This document shows positions 14,344 through 24,363 of a DNA stretch of 56,163 nucleotides, piece by piece. Made by a program: the position numbers and the translations under genes. Each line of letters opens with the position of its first letter. Positions within the stretch are counted from its first letter, which is position 1. The notes under the pieces are model-generated. The model was not told the DNA's origin, searched no databases, and saw only the letters and a program-made list of their open reading frames with translations. This stretch comes from an uncultured Pseudoflavonifractor sp. Lineage in GTDB: Bacteria > Bacillota > Clostridia > Oscillospirales > Oscillospiraceae. The stretch spans positions 1 to 56,163 of the forward strand of contig CANSYW010000012.1 in NCBI GenBank assembly GCA_947651395.1, in the 5' to 3' direction.

Positions 14344-16230
14344 ATGAAAAAAGCGCTGACCTTACTTCTCGCACTGACCCTCGCGCTCCCTCTGGCTCCC
14401 GCCCATGGCGCGGAGGTCTACGCCCCCGTCCCCGACTGGGCCGAAGCCTCCTACGACCATCTCAAGCAGTCGGACATCTACCCCCTCTCCTCCGGAAACA
14501 TCACCCGGGGAGAATTTCTGGATCTTCTGGTCAGCGCCCTGGCCGCCGCCATGCCCACCGACCAGTTGGACGCCGTCACCCCCAAGCCGGCGGGCTATTT
14601 TTCCGACAACTATGAAAATCCCTATTGGGCCGACGTGATGAACAAGGCCGCCGCCTGCGGCATCACCGAGGGCTGGGTGGACGAGCTGGACGGCAAGCGC
14701 TATGGAAATTTCCTGGCCGACCTCACCCGTCAGGAGGCCGCCAAGATGATCTGTACCACACTGGATTTCTTCACCGGTCAGGGCTACGAGATCGCCATGG
14801 ACGCCAACCCCGCCGTCTACACCGACGCCGGGGCCATCCCCGACTGGGCCGCCCCCTTTACCGGCCGGGTGGCCGCTTACGGCATCATGCGGGGAGATGA
14901 ATTCCTCAACTTCAACCCCACCCTTCAACTGGACTGGCCCTCCACCGCCGTCATGGTCAGCCGGGTGCTCGCCCTCATGGAGACCGGCGTGGCCCAGGCC
15001 AGGCCCGGGCTCACCCTTCAGGACAGCCAAATCGACTGGGCCCAGGCCCTGCGGGTGCCCGACTACTCGGTGTCCAAGCCCCTCACCGGCTACGCCAAGG
15101 GCTACTACGCCATCGACAACGGCGACGGCACCCTCTCCGCCCTGGTGATCCCCGCCCCCGCCACGCTCTATAAGGACGGGGACTTTGTCACTGAGGATCC
15201 CAGCAAGTTTTTCGTAGAGCGTTACGACGCGACGGGCAAGGCGGTCGAAACCAAACGCCTCCCCATGGAGCTGCCCCTCTTCGGGGGCTTCCTGGCCGGA
15301 GAGGACGGGAACTTCTACCTGGCCTTCGGGCAGGAAAACCCCGATGAAAAGGACGATCTGGAGACCTGGCGGGTGGTCGGATACGACAAGGACTGGAACC
15401 GGCTCGCCGCCGCCTCGGTCTCCGGGGGGGAGAGCTGCACCACCATCCCCTTTCGCTCCGCCGTAGCCCGGATGGCCCTGTCCCCCGACGGCAAGGAGCT
15501 CACCCTTTACGCCGCCCGCCAGCGCTACACCAGCGCGGACGACGGCAAACGCCACCAGTCCAACATCACCATTGTCATCGCCCCGGAGGACATGGAGGTC
15601 ACCTCGGTGAGCCAGGAGTTCCCCGCCAACCACGTCTCCCACTCCTTCGGCCAGTTCGTCCGGTATGACGGCGGGAAAACCGTCACGGTAGATCACGGGG
15701 ACGCCTATCCCCGCTCCTTTGTCCTTCAGGCCGGGAACCGGCAGACCGACCTTCTGGAGCTGGCCGGCCCGGTGGGGCAGAATGTGACCAACGCCATCGG
15801 CAGCGGCTTTGAGGTCACCGAAGACGGCTACCTCTTCCTGGGCTGCTCCGCCCCCCAAAAGAACTTTGACCGGGAGCTGGAGGCGGCCTGGAACGTCTTC
15901 TATACCTACACCGACAAGGATCTGAACAAGACCACCCTCACCTGGCTCACCGCCGGGGAGGAGCAGCACGTGGACACCGCCCGGCTGGTAAAGCTCAGCG
16001 GCGACCGGCTTCTTGCCATGTGGGGCAAGGACGGCAACGTCCACTACCAGCTCCTCAACGGCAAGGGGGCCAAGCTGGGCCAGGAGGGGATCCTCCGTTC
16101 CGCCGCCATGCCCACCACCCAGCCTCTGGTGCTGGAAGACGGCACGGTGTGCTGGATCGGCGTTGCCAAACCCCAGGGCTACGCCGACAAGACCCGGGCC
16201 GCCATCTACACCCTGAAGGCGGAGCTCTGA
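14344..16230 (+). CDS. S-layer-homology domain protein with C-terminal propeller-like region
   Basis: 628-aa exported protein. Signal peptide MKKALTLLLALTLALPL with cleavage near AHGAE, then three SLH repeats (about residues 15-215; GITEGW, YTDAGAIPDWAAPF and YGIMRGDEF blocks) that anchor to secondary cell-wall polymer. The remaining ~410 residues carry repeated strand-like segments with GDG and DGK turns that suggest a beta-propeller-like domain; I recognise no enzyme motif. Start: ATG 14344 with AGGAAGG upstream; the in-frame GTG at 14335 is too close to it. Monocistronic, with an extended -10 promoter and a strong terminator. Confidence 0.85.
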   Translation: MKKALTLLLALTLALPLAPAHGAEVYAPVPDWAEASYDHLKQSDIYPLSSGNITRGEFLDLLVSALAAAMPTDQLDAVTPKPAGYFSDNYENPYWADVMNKAAACGITEGWVDELDGKRYGNFLADLTRQEAAKMICTTLDFFTGQGYEIAMDANPAVYTDAGAIPDWAAPFTGRVAAYGIMRGDEFLNFNPTLQLDWPSTAVMVSRVLALMETGVAQARPGLTLQDSQIDWAQALRVPDYSVSKPLTGYAKGYYAIDNGDGTLSALVIPAPATLYKDGDFVTEDPSKFFVERYDATGKAVETKRLPMELPLFGGFLAGEDGNFYLAFGQENPDEKDDLETWRVVGYDKDWNRLAAASVSGGESCTTIPFRSAVARMALSPDGKELTLYAARQRYTSADDGKRHQSNITIVIAPEDMEVTSVSQEFPANHVSHSFGQFVRYDGGKTVTVDHGDAYPRSFVLQAGNRQTDLLELAGPVGQNVTNAIGSGFEVTEDGYLFLGCSAPQKNFDRELEAAWNVFYTYTDKDLNKTTLTWLTAGEEQHVDTARLVKLSGDRLLAMWGKDGNVHYQLLNGKGAKLGQEGILRSAAMPTTQPLVLEDGTVCWIGVAKPQGYADKTRAAIYTLKAEL

Positions 16231-16271
16231 ACCCCCTCCCCGGAGCGGGGCGGACGATCAGCAGGAAAACT

Positions 16272-16307
16272 AAACCGGCCGACTCGTAAAAGAGTCGGCC
16301 GGTTTTA
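16272..16307 (+). terminator. terminator of the SLH gene
   Basis: AAACCGGCCGACTC / GAGTCGGCCGGTTTT hairpin with a 6-base loop and a T-run. Confidence 0.9.
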
Positions 16308-16394
16308 CTATGTTGCCATCTTTTTTTGTGGAATAAGCACAAAGAAATCCTTCAAAATGTAAGAAACCTGATTTTTAATATTCCATAATCCCCA

Positions 16395-16400
16395 TATAAT
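16395..16400 (+). promoter_or_regulatory. -10 box before the Crp/Fnr gene
   Basis: Consensus TATAAT lies in an A/T-rich stretch 13 bases upstream of the first possible start. The -35 candidate (TTTTTA at 16372, 17-bp spacer) is weak, as expected for an activated promoter. No clear TTGAT-N4-ATCAA site was found. Confidence 0.4.
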
Positions 16401-16412
16401 AAAAAATATCAA

Positions 16413-17117
16413 ATGGGGGTGACCGCATTGGACGAAGCCAACTTTTCCCCTTGGATCCAGTACGATCTTGACCTGTGGGGAGAGCTCGTCGACGAGCGAT
16501 ATCTGATCCGGATCAAAGGCCGCAGCGTGGTCTACAATCAAAATGATACCATCTCCCACATCTATGTGGTCAAAAGCGGCCGGGTCCGGCTGTCCTACTA
16601 TTCCAGCGAGGGGGCGGAAAAGATCTACCTCTTCGCCCTCACCGGCGCCATGTTCGGGGAGGAGACCTGCTTTGAGCCCACCGCCCAGTTTCTCCACGCC
16701 GAGACCATTACGGACTGCGCGTTCTACTGCATTCCCAAAGATGAGTTTTTGCTCCATCTGTCCCAGAACATCTCTTTGAACGCCCAGGTCCTGGCCTCCA
16801 TGGCCCACAAGATCCACATCCTCATGGAGCATATCCGCCGCCTCTCCTTCCTGGATTCCAAGAGCCGGGTGGCCGCGGTGTTCGTAGATCTGTGCCATAT
16901 CTTCGGTACCCCCACCAAGGACGGGATCCGCATCGACCTGCCTGTCATCCAGCAGGGCATCTCCAATCTGGTCAACGCCTCCCGCTTTACCATCAACCAG
17001 GTCATCCGGGAGTTTGAGTCCCTGGGCTATCTGCGGAAGACGAAGGGACTCTGGTATATCTATGATCCCGACTCCCTCACAGCCCTGAGCCAGATCATGC
17101 AGAGAAGACGCTCATGA
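16413..17117 (+). CDS. Crp/Fnr family transcriptional regulator
   Basis: 234 aa. An N-terminal cyclic-nucleotide-binding-like beta-barrel (about residues 25-125, with VKSGRVRLSYYSSEGAEK) is followed by a long dimerisation helix (about 130-160) and a C-terminal winged HTH (about 170-225; QQGISNLVNASRFTINQVI). No N-terminal Fe-S cysteine cluster is seen, so it is not a classic Fnr. Start: ATG 16413 lacks a ribosome-binding site; TTG 16428 has GGGGGTGA 5-6 bases upstream and may be the true start. It lies 25 bases before ubiX and probably controls the ubiX-nhaC-ubiD cluster. The effector is unknown. Confidence 0.85.
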   Translation: MGVTALDEANFSPWIQYDLDLWGELVDERYLIRIKGRSVVYNQNDTISHIYVVKSGRVRLSYYSSEGAEKIYLFALTGAMFGEETCFEPTAQFLHAETITDCAFYCIPKDEFLLHLSQNISLNAQVLASMAHKIHILMEHIRRLSFLDSKSRVAAVFVDLCHIFGTPTKDGIRIDLPVIQQGISNLVNASRFTINQVIREFESLGYLRKTKGLWYIYDPDSLTALSQIMQRRRS

Positions 17118-17142
17118 CCCTTTCTACCCAGGAGGTATATCC

Positions 17143-17709
17143 ATGGAAAAAAGACGTTTGATCGTAGGGCTCAGCGGCGCCAGCGGCGCCATTCTGGGGA
17201 TCCGCCTTCTGGAGGCGCTCCGGAGCTCCGGGACTTTTGAGACCCACCTGGTGATCACCGACGGCGCCTGCCGCACCGTCCGGGACGAGACCGACTACCC
17301 CCTCCGGCAGGTGACCGCCCTGGCCGATGTGTGCCATGACATCCACGATGTGGGCGCCTCCATTGCCAGCGGCTCCTTTGCCACCGAGGGGATGGTGATC
17401 CTCCCCTGCTCCATGAAGACCCTGGCCGGGATCGCCTGCGGCTACTCGGAAAACCTGCTCCTGCGCGCCGCCGACGTGACGCTGAAAGAGCGGCGGCCCC
17501 TGATCCTGGCCGTTCGGGAGACCCCTCTGAGCCCCATCCATCTACGCAATATGCTCACCCTGTCCCAGGCCGGAGCGGTCATCCTCCCCCCCGTGCTCTC
17601 CTATTATAACCGGCCCCAAAGTGTGGAGGATATGACCGGACAGTTCGTGGGAAAGGTGCTCGACCGCTTTGGCGTGGCCCATGAGGGCTACCGCCGGTGG
17701 GAGGGCTGA
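17143..17709 (+). CDS. ubiX: UbiX-family flavin prenyltransferase
   Basis: 188 aa. Makes prenylated FMN, the cofactor of UbiD decarboxylases, from FMN and dimethylallyl (pyro)phosphate. Seen: VGLSGASGAILGIRLLE at the N-terminus (FMN binding), SGSFATEGMVILPCSMKTLAGI in the middle and RETPLSPIHLRNMLTL near the C-terminus. It has a good ribosome-binding site (AGGAGG) and follows the regulator closely. Presence of a UbiD 1.5 kb downstream makes the pairing clear. In Clostridia without ubiquinone this serves aromatic or unsaturated acid decarboxylation. Confidence 0.93.
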   Translation: MEKRRLIVGLSGASGAILGIRLLEALRSSGTFETHLVITDGACRTVRDETDYPLRQVTALADVCHDIHDVGASIASGSFATEGMVILPCSMKTLAGIACGYSENLLLRAADVTLKERRPLILAVRETPLSPIHLRNMLTLSQAGAVILPPVLSYYNRPQSVEDMTGQFVGKVLDRFGVAHEGYRRWEG

Positions 17710-17835
17710 TCCTCTTCCGCCGCCGGAGGTCTTTACCCTGCCGGTCCGGCGCTATATCGGAAGAAAGGAGGCAAACGGTTCCTGACACTGCCCGCAAAAC
17801 AGAGAAGTTCGGATCATGAAAGGAGGAAAAGTTCT

Positions 17836-19197
17836 GTGGAAAGCAAGAAATTGGAGTTTCGGTTCGGCGCCTTCGGAAAGTACATCCCCCTTCTGGTGGC
17901 CATCATTTTTGTGGTGATCGCCGGCACCCACCAATCCAACGTCAACGGTTACTGTCTGGCCTTCTTCGCCGCGGTGATCGCCGGCGTCCCCTTCGCCAAG
18001 GATCTCACCGCCTACGGTGAGGCGGCCACCAACGGCCTCACCCGCCCCATTTTCGCGGTGATCTCCGTCGCGGTGATCGTGGCGGCCATCTCGGGCAAGC
18101 TGGTGTCCTCCAGCGGCCTGATCTCCACCCTGGCCTACCTGGTCATCGATTCCGGCATGAACGGCGGCCTGTTTGCCGCCATCAGCTTCCTGATCTGCTG
18201 TGTGCTGTCCATGTCCACCGGCACCTCTGTGGGGACCAATGTGGTGTCCTTCCCTGTACTCTTCCCCGTGGGCGTACTGGCCGGCGCCAATCCCGCGTTC
18301 ATGGCCGGCGCTCTGGTCTCCGGCGCTCTGTTCGGCGATAACCTGGCCCCCATCTCCGACACCACCATCGCCTCCGCCAACACCCAGGGTGCGGACATGG
18401 GCGGCGTGGTACGCACCCGGATCTGGTACTCCGTGCCCGCCGCCGCCATCACCTTCTTCATCCTCATCTTCTTCGGCGGCCACGGCAGCGCCGCCGTCAC
18501 CAGCGCCGAGCTGGACTTTATCCCCAAGAGCCTGCTGATGATCGTCATCCCCATCGTGGTCATCCTCTTCTGCCTGATGAAGCAGCACCTGCTGGTGGCT
18601 CTCTCCGCCGGCGTACTGACGGGCATCGTCATCGGCCTGGTCTCCGGCCTCTATAAGTTCAGCGATATCTTCGCCTACCCCGGCGGCTGGAAGGTTGACG
18701 GCATCTTCATCAACGCCATCACCGGCACCGTGGGCACCGTATTCATGCTCTACGGCGTATTTATGCTCCTGGGCATTATGCAGGCCAGCGGCGTCATCGA
18801 CGACATCTCCGACCTGCTCATCGGTATGGCCAAAGGCAAGCGGAGCACCGAGTTCATCACCGGAGCCTCCATCGGCGTCATGGGTTGGATCACCGGCGTC
18901 ACCGCCGTGGGCATGGTGGCTTTGGGCGACGTGATCAAGGAGTTGGGCGAGAAGCACGGCGTAAACAAGTACCGCCGGGCCAACCTGATGGACTGCGGCG
19001 GTCTGGCCCTCACCGCACTGGCCCCCTGGACCGTCCACGCCGTGCTCCCCGCCTCCCTGGCCAACGGCAGCGCCCAGGTGTCCATCACCCCCCTGACCAT
19101 CGTCACCCACAACTTCTACTGTATCCTTCTTCTTGCCATTATGATCGTGGCCGTTATCACCGGCTACGGCGCCAACAACGACCCCGAAAAAAAATGA
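17836..19197 (+). CDS. NhaC-family Na+/H+ antiporter or carboxylate antiporter
   Basis: 453-aa membrane protein with about 11-12 hydrophobic helices. The NhaC signature is clear in the middle: STGTSVGTNVVSFPV and SGALFGDNLAPISDTTIAS. Start is GTG 17836, with AGGAGG 9 bases upstream. NhaC relatives include Na+/H+ exchangers and the malate/lactate antiporter MleN. Its place between UbiX and UbiD suggests either pH and Na+ balance during decarboxylation or exchange of the acid substrate with its product (inference). Confidence 0.88.
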   Translation: MESKKLEFRFGAFGKYIPLLVAIIFVVIAGTHQSNVNGYCLAFFAAVIAGVPFAKDLTAYGEAATNGLTRPIFAVISVAVIVAAISGKLVSSSGLISTLAYLVIDSGMNGGLFAAISFLICCVLSMSTGTSVGTNVVSFPVLFPVGVLAGANPAFMAGALVSGALFGDNLAPISDTTIASANTQGADMGGVVRTRIWYSVPAAAITFFILIFFGGHGSAAVTSAELDFIPKSLLMIVIPIVVILFCLMKQHLLVALSAGVLTGIVIGLVSGLYKFSDIFAYPGGWKVDGIFINAITGTVGTVFMLYGVFMLLGIMQASGVIDDISDLLIGMAKGKRSTEFITGASIGVMGWITGVTAVGMVALGDVIKELGEKHGVNKYRRANLMDCGGLALTALAPWTVHAVLPASLANGSAQVSITPLTIVTHNFYCILLLAIMIVAVITGYGANNDPEKK

Positions 19198-19224
19198 CCC
19201 ATTCCGGAACAGGAGGAACCTGCC

Positions 19225-20535
19225 TTGGTCAAAGATTTGCGTGAATATTTGGCCCTTCTGCGTCAGAAGGGCTGGCTGGATGAGATCACCCAGCCCCGTT
19301 CCCTGGACTCCCTGGCCGGCTTTATGACGGAGCAGGAGAAAAAGGAGCGTACCGTCCTCTTCGACAACATTGAGGGCTACGACTGCCCCATGGTCAACAA
19401 CCTGTTTGCCAACCGGGACTTCCTGGCCGCCCTTTTTGAGTGTCCCACCGATCAGGTCACCCAGGTCTTCTCCCAGCGCTATGACGAGCGGATCAAGCCC
19501 GTCATGGTAACCCAGGCTCCGGTGCAGACCAAGGTCTACACCGGGGATCAGATCGACGTGCTCCGCTTCCCCTTTATCCAGCACGCCCCCAAGGACGGCG
19601 GCCGCTACATCTCCGCTGGCCTGGTCATCGCCAAGGATCCCCGGACCGGGGTGCGCAACTGCTCCATCAACCGGATGCAGCTCAAGGGAAAGGACTATAC
19701 CGGCTTCCGCATGTCCCCCCGGCAGGATCTGGAGGCCTACTACAACGCCGCCAAGGCCCTGGGCCAGCGGCTGGAGCTTGCGGTGGCGGTGGGCAACCAT
19801 CCCATCGACCTTCTGGCCGCCGCCTGCGGCCCCGGACGGGACGTGGACGAGCTGGAGATCGCCGGCGCCCTCCGGGGGGAGCCGGTGGAGCTGGTGAAGT
19901 GCCTCACGGTGGATCTGGAGGTGCCCGCCCGGGCCGAGCTGGTGCTGGAGGGCTACATCATCCCCGACGAGCTGGAGCCCGAGGGCCCCTTCGGCGACTT
20001 TATGGAGTTCTATGTCCCCGTCATGCCCAACAACATCTTCCACATCACCGCCATCACCTGCCGTGAGCGGCCCATCCTTCAATCCATCCACGCCGGTTCC
20101 CGGGACGATGTGACCCTGCTGTCCACTCCCCGGGAGGCCGTCATCTACAACATGCTCCACAGCATGAACATCGACGTGCGTCAGGTAAGTCTCCAGCTGT
20201 GCAACAACTATCTTACCGGCGCCGCCGCCATCCGCAAGCAGCTGGAGGACGAGCCGAAAAACGCCATGCTGGGGGCCTTTGCCACCTTCAAGTTCCTGAA
20301 AAACTTCATCGTGGTGGACCACGACGTGGACGTGGACGACCCCAAGGAGATCATCTGGGCCCTGTCCACCCGCCTTCGGGCGGAGCGGGGGGTCATGGTG
20401 CTCCCCCACACCCTGGGCTTTGGCCGGGACGAGTACGGCATCCACACCGCCAAGCTGGGTCTGGACGCCACCGCCCCGCTGGATCGCTGGGACGAGTTCG
20501 AGCGCACCGGCCACCCCCTGCCCCCGGAAAGCTGA
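19225..20535 (+). CDS. ubiD: UbiD-family prenyl-FMN decarboxylase
   Basis: 436 aa. Reversible non-oxidative decarboxylase of aromatic or alpha,beta-unsaturated acids using prenylated FMN. Seen: RYISAGLVIAKDP, NCSINRMQ (R150, probable catalytic Arg), ELEPEGPFGDFMEF (E253 and D258, completing an E-R-D/E set) and LPHTLGFGRDEY near the C-terminus. Start is TTG 19225 with AGGAGG 8 bases upstream. It is the last gene of the cluster and is followed by a terminator. The small third subunit (D) of hydroxybenzoate decarboxylases is absent. The substrate cannot be told from sequence. Confidence 0.9.
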   Translation: MVKDLREYLALLRQKGWLDEITQPRSLDSLAGFMTEQEKKERTVLFDNIEGYDCPMVNNLFANRDFLAALFECPTDQVTQVFSQRYDERIKPVMVTQAPVQTKVYTGDQIDVLRFPFIQHAPKDGGRYISAGLVIAKDPRTGVRNCSINRMQLKGKDYTGFRMSPRQDLEAYYNAAKALGQRLELAVAVGNHPIDLLAAACGPGRDVDELEIAGALRGEPVELVKCLTVDLEVPARAELVLEGYIIPDELEPEGPFGDFMEFYVPVMPNNIFHITAITCRERPILQSIHAGSRDDVTLLSTPREAVIYNMLHSMNIDVRQVSLQLCNNYLTGAAAIRKQLEDEPKNAMLGAFATFKFLKNFIVVDHDVDVDDPKEIIWALSTRLRAERGVMVLPHTLGFGRDEYGIHTAKLGLDATAPLDRWDEFERTGHPLPPES

Positions 20536-20552
20536 AGACCCACATGCCCCAA

Positions 20553-20586
20553 AACAGGCCGTCCCACCCGGGACGGCCTGTTCTTA
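20553..20586 (+). terminator. terminator of the ubiX-nhaC-ubiD cluster
   Basis: AACAGGCCGTCCC / GGGACGGCCTGTT hairpin with a 4-base loop, then a T-rich tail. Confidence 0.9.
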
Positions 20587-20629
20587 TTTTAGAAATATTC
20601 CATTTACAGAAAGTTTACCACCCCTTTTC

Positions 20630-20658
20630 TTGTATTTCTTGCCGGTATATGCTATGAT
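20630..20658 (+). promoter_or_regulatory. promoter of ftsH (first copy)
   Basis: TTGTAT (20630-20635), exact 17-bp spacer, TATGAT (20653-20658); 33 bases upstream of the ATG at 20692. Confidence 0.65.
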
Positions 20659-20691
20659 ACCTTTTAGCTTCAATTGAAAAGAGGATTTTTC

Positions 20692-22815
<2,124 letters not shown>

Positions 22816-22826
22816 GGACGGTAAAC

Positions 22827-22867
22827 AAACAGGGCAAGGAAGCTCATCTCTTCCTTGCCCTGTTTTT
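22827..22867. terminator. bidirectional terminator
   Basis: AAACAGGGCAAGGAAG / CTTCCTTGCCCTGTTTTT hairpin between convergent ftsH and the DUF6809 gene, overlapping the last codon of the latter. Confidence 0.9.
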
Positions 22868-23123
22868 ATACTTGTCCGGTGTGTCCCTGTCCCAGGCGGT
22901 AGCCCTGCTCAAAAAAGTGCCTGCATTCCAGCTCGCACTCATCCCCCAGGGCCTCGGTGTACTCCTCCAAAAGAGCGCCGGCGGTGGGGCCGAACAGGAG
23001 ACGGAGGTTCTTGTACAGCTCTCTCTGCTTTCTGGCGATGGCGTTATACTCTTCACTTTGATAGATGCCGCCCTCGTCAAAGCGTTTGGCCTGGCGGTAC
23101 AGTTCTTCTATTGATTTCTTCAT
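22866..23123 (-). CDS. DUF6809-like small helical protein
   Basis: 85 aa, all-helical, charged, starting MKKSIEELYRQAKRFDEGG and containing YNAIARKQRELYKNLR and LLEEYTEAL. It resembles the DUF6809 family of small Clostridial proteins of unknown role; this match is from memory of family sequences and is tentative. ATG 23123 has GGGGAG 6-7 bases upstream; six further codons are open upstream. Its promoter (23174-23203) and a palindrome directly downstream of the predicted transcription start suggest tight repression, possibly by the divergent XRE protein. Confidence 0.7.
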   Translation of the reverse strand: MKKSIEELYRQAKRFDEGGIYQSEEYNAIARKQRELYKNLRLLFGPTAGALLEEYTEALGDECELECRHFFEQGYRLGQGHTGQV

Positions 23124-23143
23124 GTGAATACTCCCCCACATTT

Positions 23144-23162
23144 TGACATTCAGTGAATGTCA
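23144..23162. promoter_or_regulatory. 19-bp perfect palindromic operator
   Basis: TGACATTCA-G-TGAATGTCA is a perfect palindrome with a single central base. It lies between the divergent DUF6809 and XRE genes, just downstream of the predicted start point of the leftward promoter, where a bound dimer would act as a roadblock. Confidence 0.7.
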
Positions 23163-23173
23163 TTTGTAGGTGT

Positions 23174-23203
23174 AATATAACATATACTTTACCCAACTGA
23201 CAA
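23174..23203 (-). promoter_or_regulatory. promoter of the DUF6809-like gene
   Basis: Minus strand: TTGTCA (23198-23203), 18-bp spacer, TATATT (23174-23179). Each hexamer matches consensus at five of six positions. Confidence 0.55.
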
Positions 23204-23205
23204 GC

Positions 23206-23228
23206 AGTTCGTGTCGAACTGTGTCGAG
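23206..23228. promoter_or_regulatory. palindrome overlapping tandem Spo0A-like boxes
   Basis: AGTTCG-TGT-CGAACT (23206-23220) is palindromic. The same bases also contain TGTCGAA (23212-23218) and, exactly 10 bp on, TGTCGAG (23222-23228), the spacing of tandem 0A boxes. It lies 12-35 bases before the XRE start. The two readings (own operator or Spo0A site) cannot be separated here. Confidence 0.45.
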
Positions 23229-23240
23229 TGGGTGAGAAAT

Positions 23241-23498
23241 ATGTTTAAAAACAAGGGTTCTGACGGAAAATTAAATATCTCCGGAAAGAAAATCAGTGAA
23301 CTACGGATGGCCTTGCCCGGAAAAATCTCCCAAAAGAAATTGGCGGATATGCTGCAATTGGAAGGTTTGGAAATAGAAAAGAACGCTATCCAGAAAATCG
23401 AAAGCGGAGAACGATTTGTCACTGATATTGAATTGAGTGCCTTCGCAAAACTCTTCGGCGTCACAACAGATGATCTCCTCGCCTCTGAGGAAAATTAA
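23241..23498 (+). CDS. XRE-family HTH regulator, 85 aa
   Basis: A single HTH_3 domain: KISELRMALPGKISQKKLADML is helix 1 to helix 2, followed by GLEIEKNAIQKIESGERFVT (recognition region) and FAKLFGVTTDDLLASEE. The spelling differs from Cro/CI-type regulators by an insert before the recognition helix, a form common in Clostridia. Start: ATG 23241 with GGGTGAG upstream; an upstream GTG (23211) falls inside the palindrome. Probably binds one of the two palindromes in its own upstream region. Followed by a terminator-like hairpin. Confidence 0.8.
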   Translation: MFKNKGSDGKLNISGKKISELRMALPGKISQKKLADMLQLEGLEIEKNAIQKIESGERFVTDIELSAFAKLFGVTTDDLLASEEN

Positions 23499-23531
23499 CA
23501 GGCCCTGCCAGCTATACTGGCAGGGCCTGTT
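23497..23531. terminator. terminator-like hairpin after the XRE gene
   Basis: AACAGGCCCTGCCAG / CTGGCAGGGCCTGTT, a perfect 15-bp stem with a 5-base loop. The T-run on the plus strand is short. Confidence 0.7.
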
Positions 23532-23550
23532 CCATAAGGTCAAATTTGTA

Positions 23551-23579
23551 TTGCTATTGTGCGGACATCTTGGTATAAT
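23551..23579 (+). promoter_or_regulatory. promoter of the RelBE-type module
   Basis: TTGCTA (23551-23556), 17-bp spacer, consensus TATAAT (23574-23579), 37 bases upstream of the antitoxin ATG. Confidence 0.65.
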
Positions 23580-23615
23580 AGGAATAGAATATCCCATCAG
23601 AAAGGAGCGATTTCT

Positions 23616-23921
23616 ATGGCGAAAACCGCAAATCTGTATGCCCGTATTGAGCCGGACGTCAAGGAACAGGCCGAGAATATTTTGAACACTCTGGGCATTC
23701 CTGTCTCCAATGCCATCAACATGTTCTATAAGCAGATCATTCTGCAGCGGGGGATCCCCTTTGAAATGAAGCTGCCTCAGACCAGGGTGGTGGATATGAG
23801 CAGGCTGACTCCGCAGGAACTGGATGAGGAGCTGGAAAAGGGATATCAGGACGTTCTGGCCGGAAGAACAAAGCCAGCCGGCAAAGTTTTTGAGGAACTT
23901 CGCAGGGATTACGGCATATGA
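23616..23921 (+). CDS. relB: RelB/DinJ-family antitoxin
   Basis: 101 aa. N-terminal ribbon-helix-helix (KTANLYARIEPDVKEQAENIL, then LGIPVSNAINMFYKQII) that binds operator DNA, and a C-terminal acidic/basic tail that would wrap the toxin. ATG 23616 has AAAGGAG upstream; the frame is open for 19 codons before it. Its TGA overlaps the toxin start (ATGA), the usual antitoxin-first arrangement. Autoregulation by the antitoxin-toxin complex is expected from the family. Confidence 0.9.
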   Translation: MAKTANLYARIEPDVKEQAENILNTLGIPVSNAINMFYKQIILQRGIPFEMKLPQTRVVDMSRLTPQELDEELEKGYQDVLAGRTKPAGKVFEELRRDYGI

Positions 23922-24241
23922 GGTACACCGTTGATATTGCAAAAGAGGCAGAGGTGGACTTGAGGGAGATCTACGAATATATCGCCTATATCTTACAGTC
24001 CCCTCAAAATGCCGTCGCCCAGCTTTTCAGGCTGGAAAAGTGTATCTATTCTCTTGAGACCATGCCGGAGCGGTATCACCGTTATGAAAAAGAGCCCTGG
24101 CACAGTCGGGGCTGGCGGCTTATGTCGGTAGACCATTACTGCGTATTTTACATGATAACACATGAGCGAAAGACGGTAAACATCACCCGGGTCCTTTATG
24201 GCGGCAGAGATCTGGAGGCCACCCTTACCGACGGTGTGTAA
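23918..24241 (+). CDS. relE: RelE/ParE-family toxin
   Basis: 107 aa. ParE/RelE fold: MRYTVDIAKEAEVDLREIYEYIA at the N-terminus, RYHRYEKEPW and RGWRLMSVDHYCVFYMI in the centre, and NITRVLYGGRDLE at the end. The family divides into ribosome-dependent mRNases (RelE) and gyrase poisons (ParE); the R-R-Y pattern here leans toward RelE/ParE type II but does not decide the target. Translationally coupled to the antitoxin. Confidence 0.88.
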   Translation: MRYTVDIAKEAEVDLREIYEYIAYILQSPQNAVAQLFRLEKCIYSLETMPERYHRYEKEPWHSRGWRLMSVDHYCVFYMITHERKTVNITRVLYGGRDLEATLTDGV

Positions 24242-24262
24242 GACCGGCAAAACCGCTCCCCC

Positions 24263-24336
24263 CGCGGGCGCACACCCAGGTGCGTCCCTACATAAAGCAA
24301 GAGAATGTAGGGGCCGACCCATGTGTCGGCCCGCCC
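24263..24336. repeat. cruciform-type intergenic repeat
   Basis: Outer arms GCGGGC (24264-24269) and GCCCGC (24329-24334). Two inner hairpins, GCGCAC-ACCCAG-GTGCG and GCCGAC-CCATGT-GTCGGC, are joined by TCCCTACA and TGTAGGG, which also pair. The two halves together fold as a four-armed structure. Repeats of this kind (GTAGGGGCCGACC...) are common between genes in gut Clostridia, from memory. Confidence 0.7.
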
Positions 24337-24363
24337 CTCCGATCTTCCGTGTATGTCCCCGCA

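Noticed and set aside
17752-20514. Leftward 920-codon open frame opposite nhaC and ubiD
   Set aside because: Mirror of two well-supported genes in GC-rich DNA; Gly/His/Asp-rich without domains or a ribosome-binding site.
23206-23220. LexA/DinR box
   Set aside because: The half-sites are in the opposite order (GTTC-N5-GAAC) to the Firmicute LexA box (GAAC-N4-GTTC).
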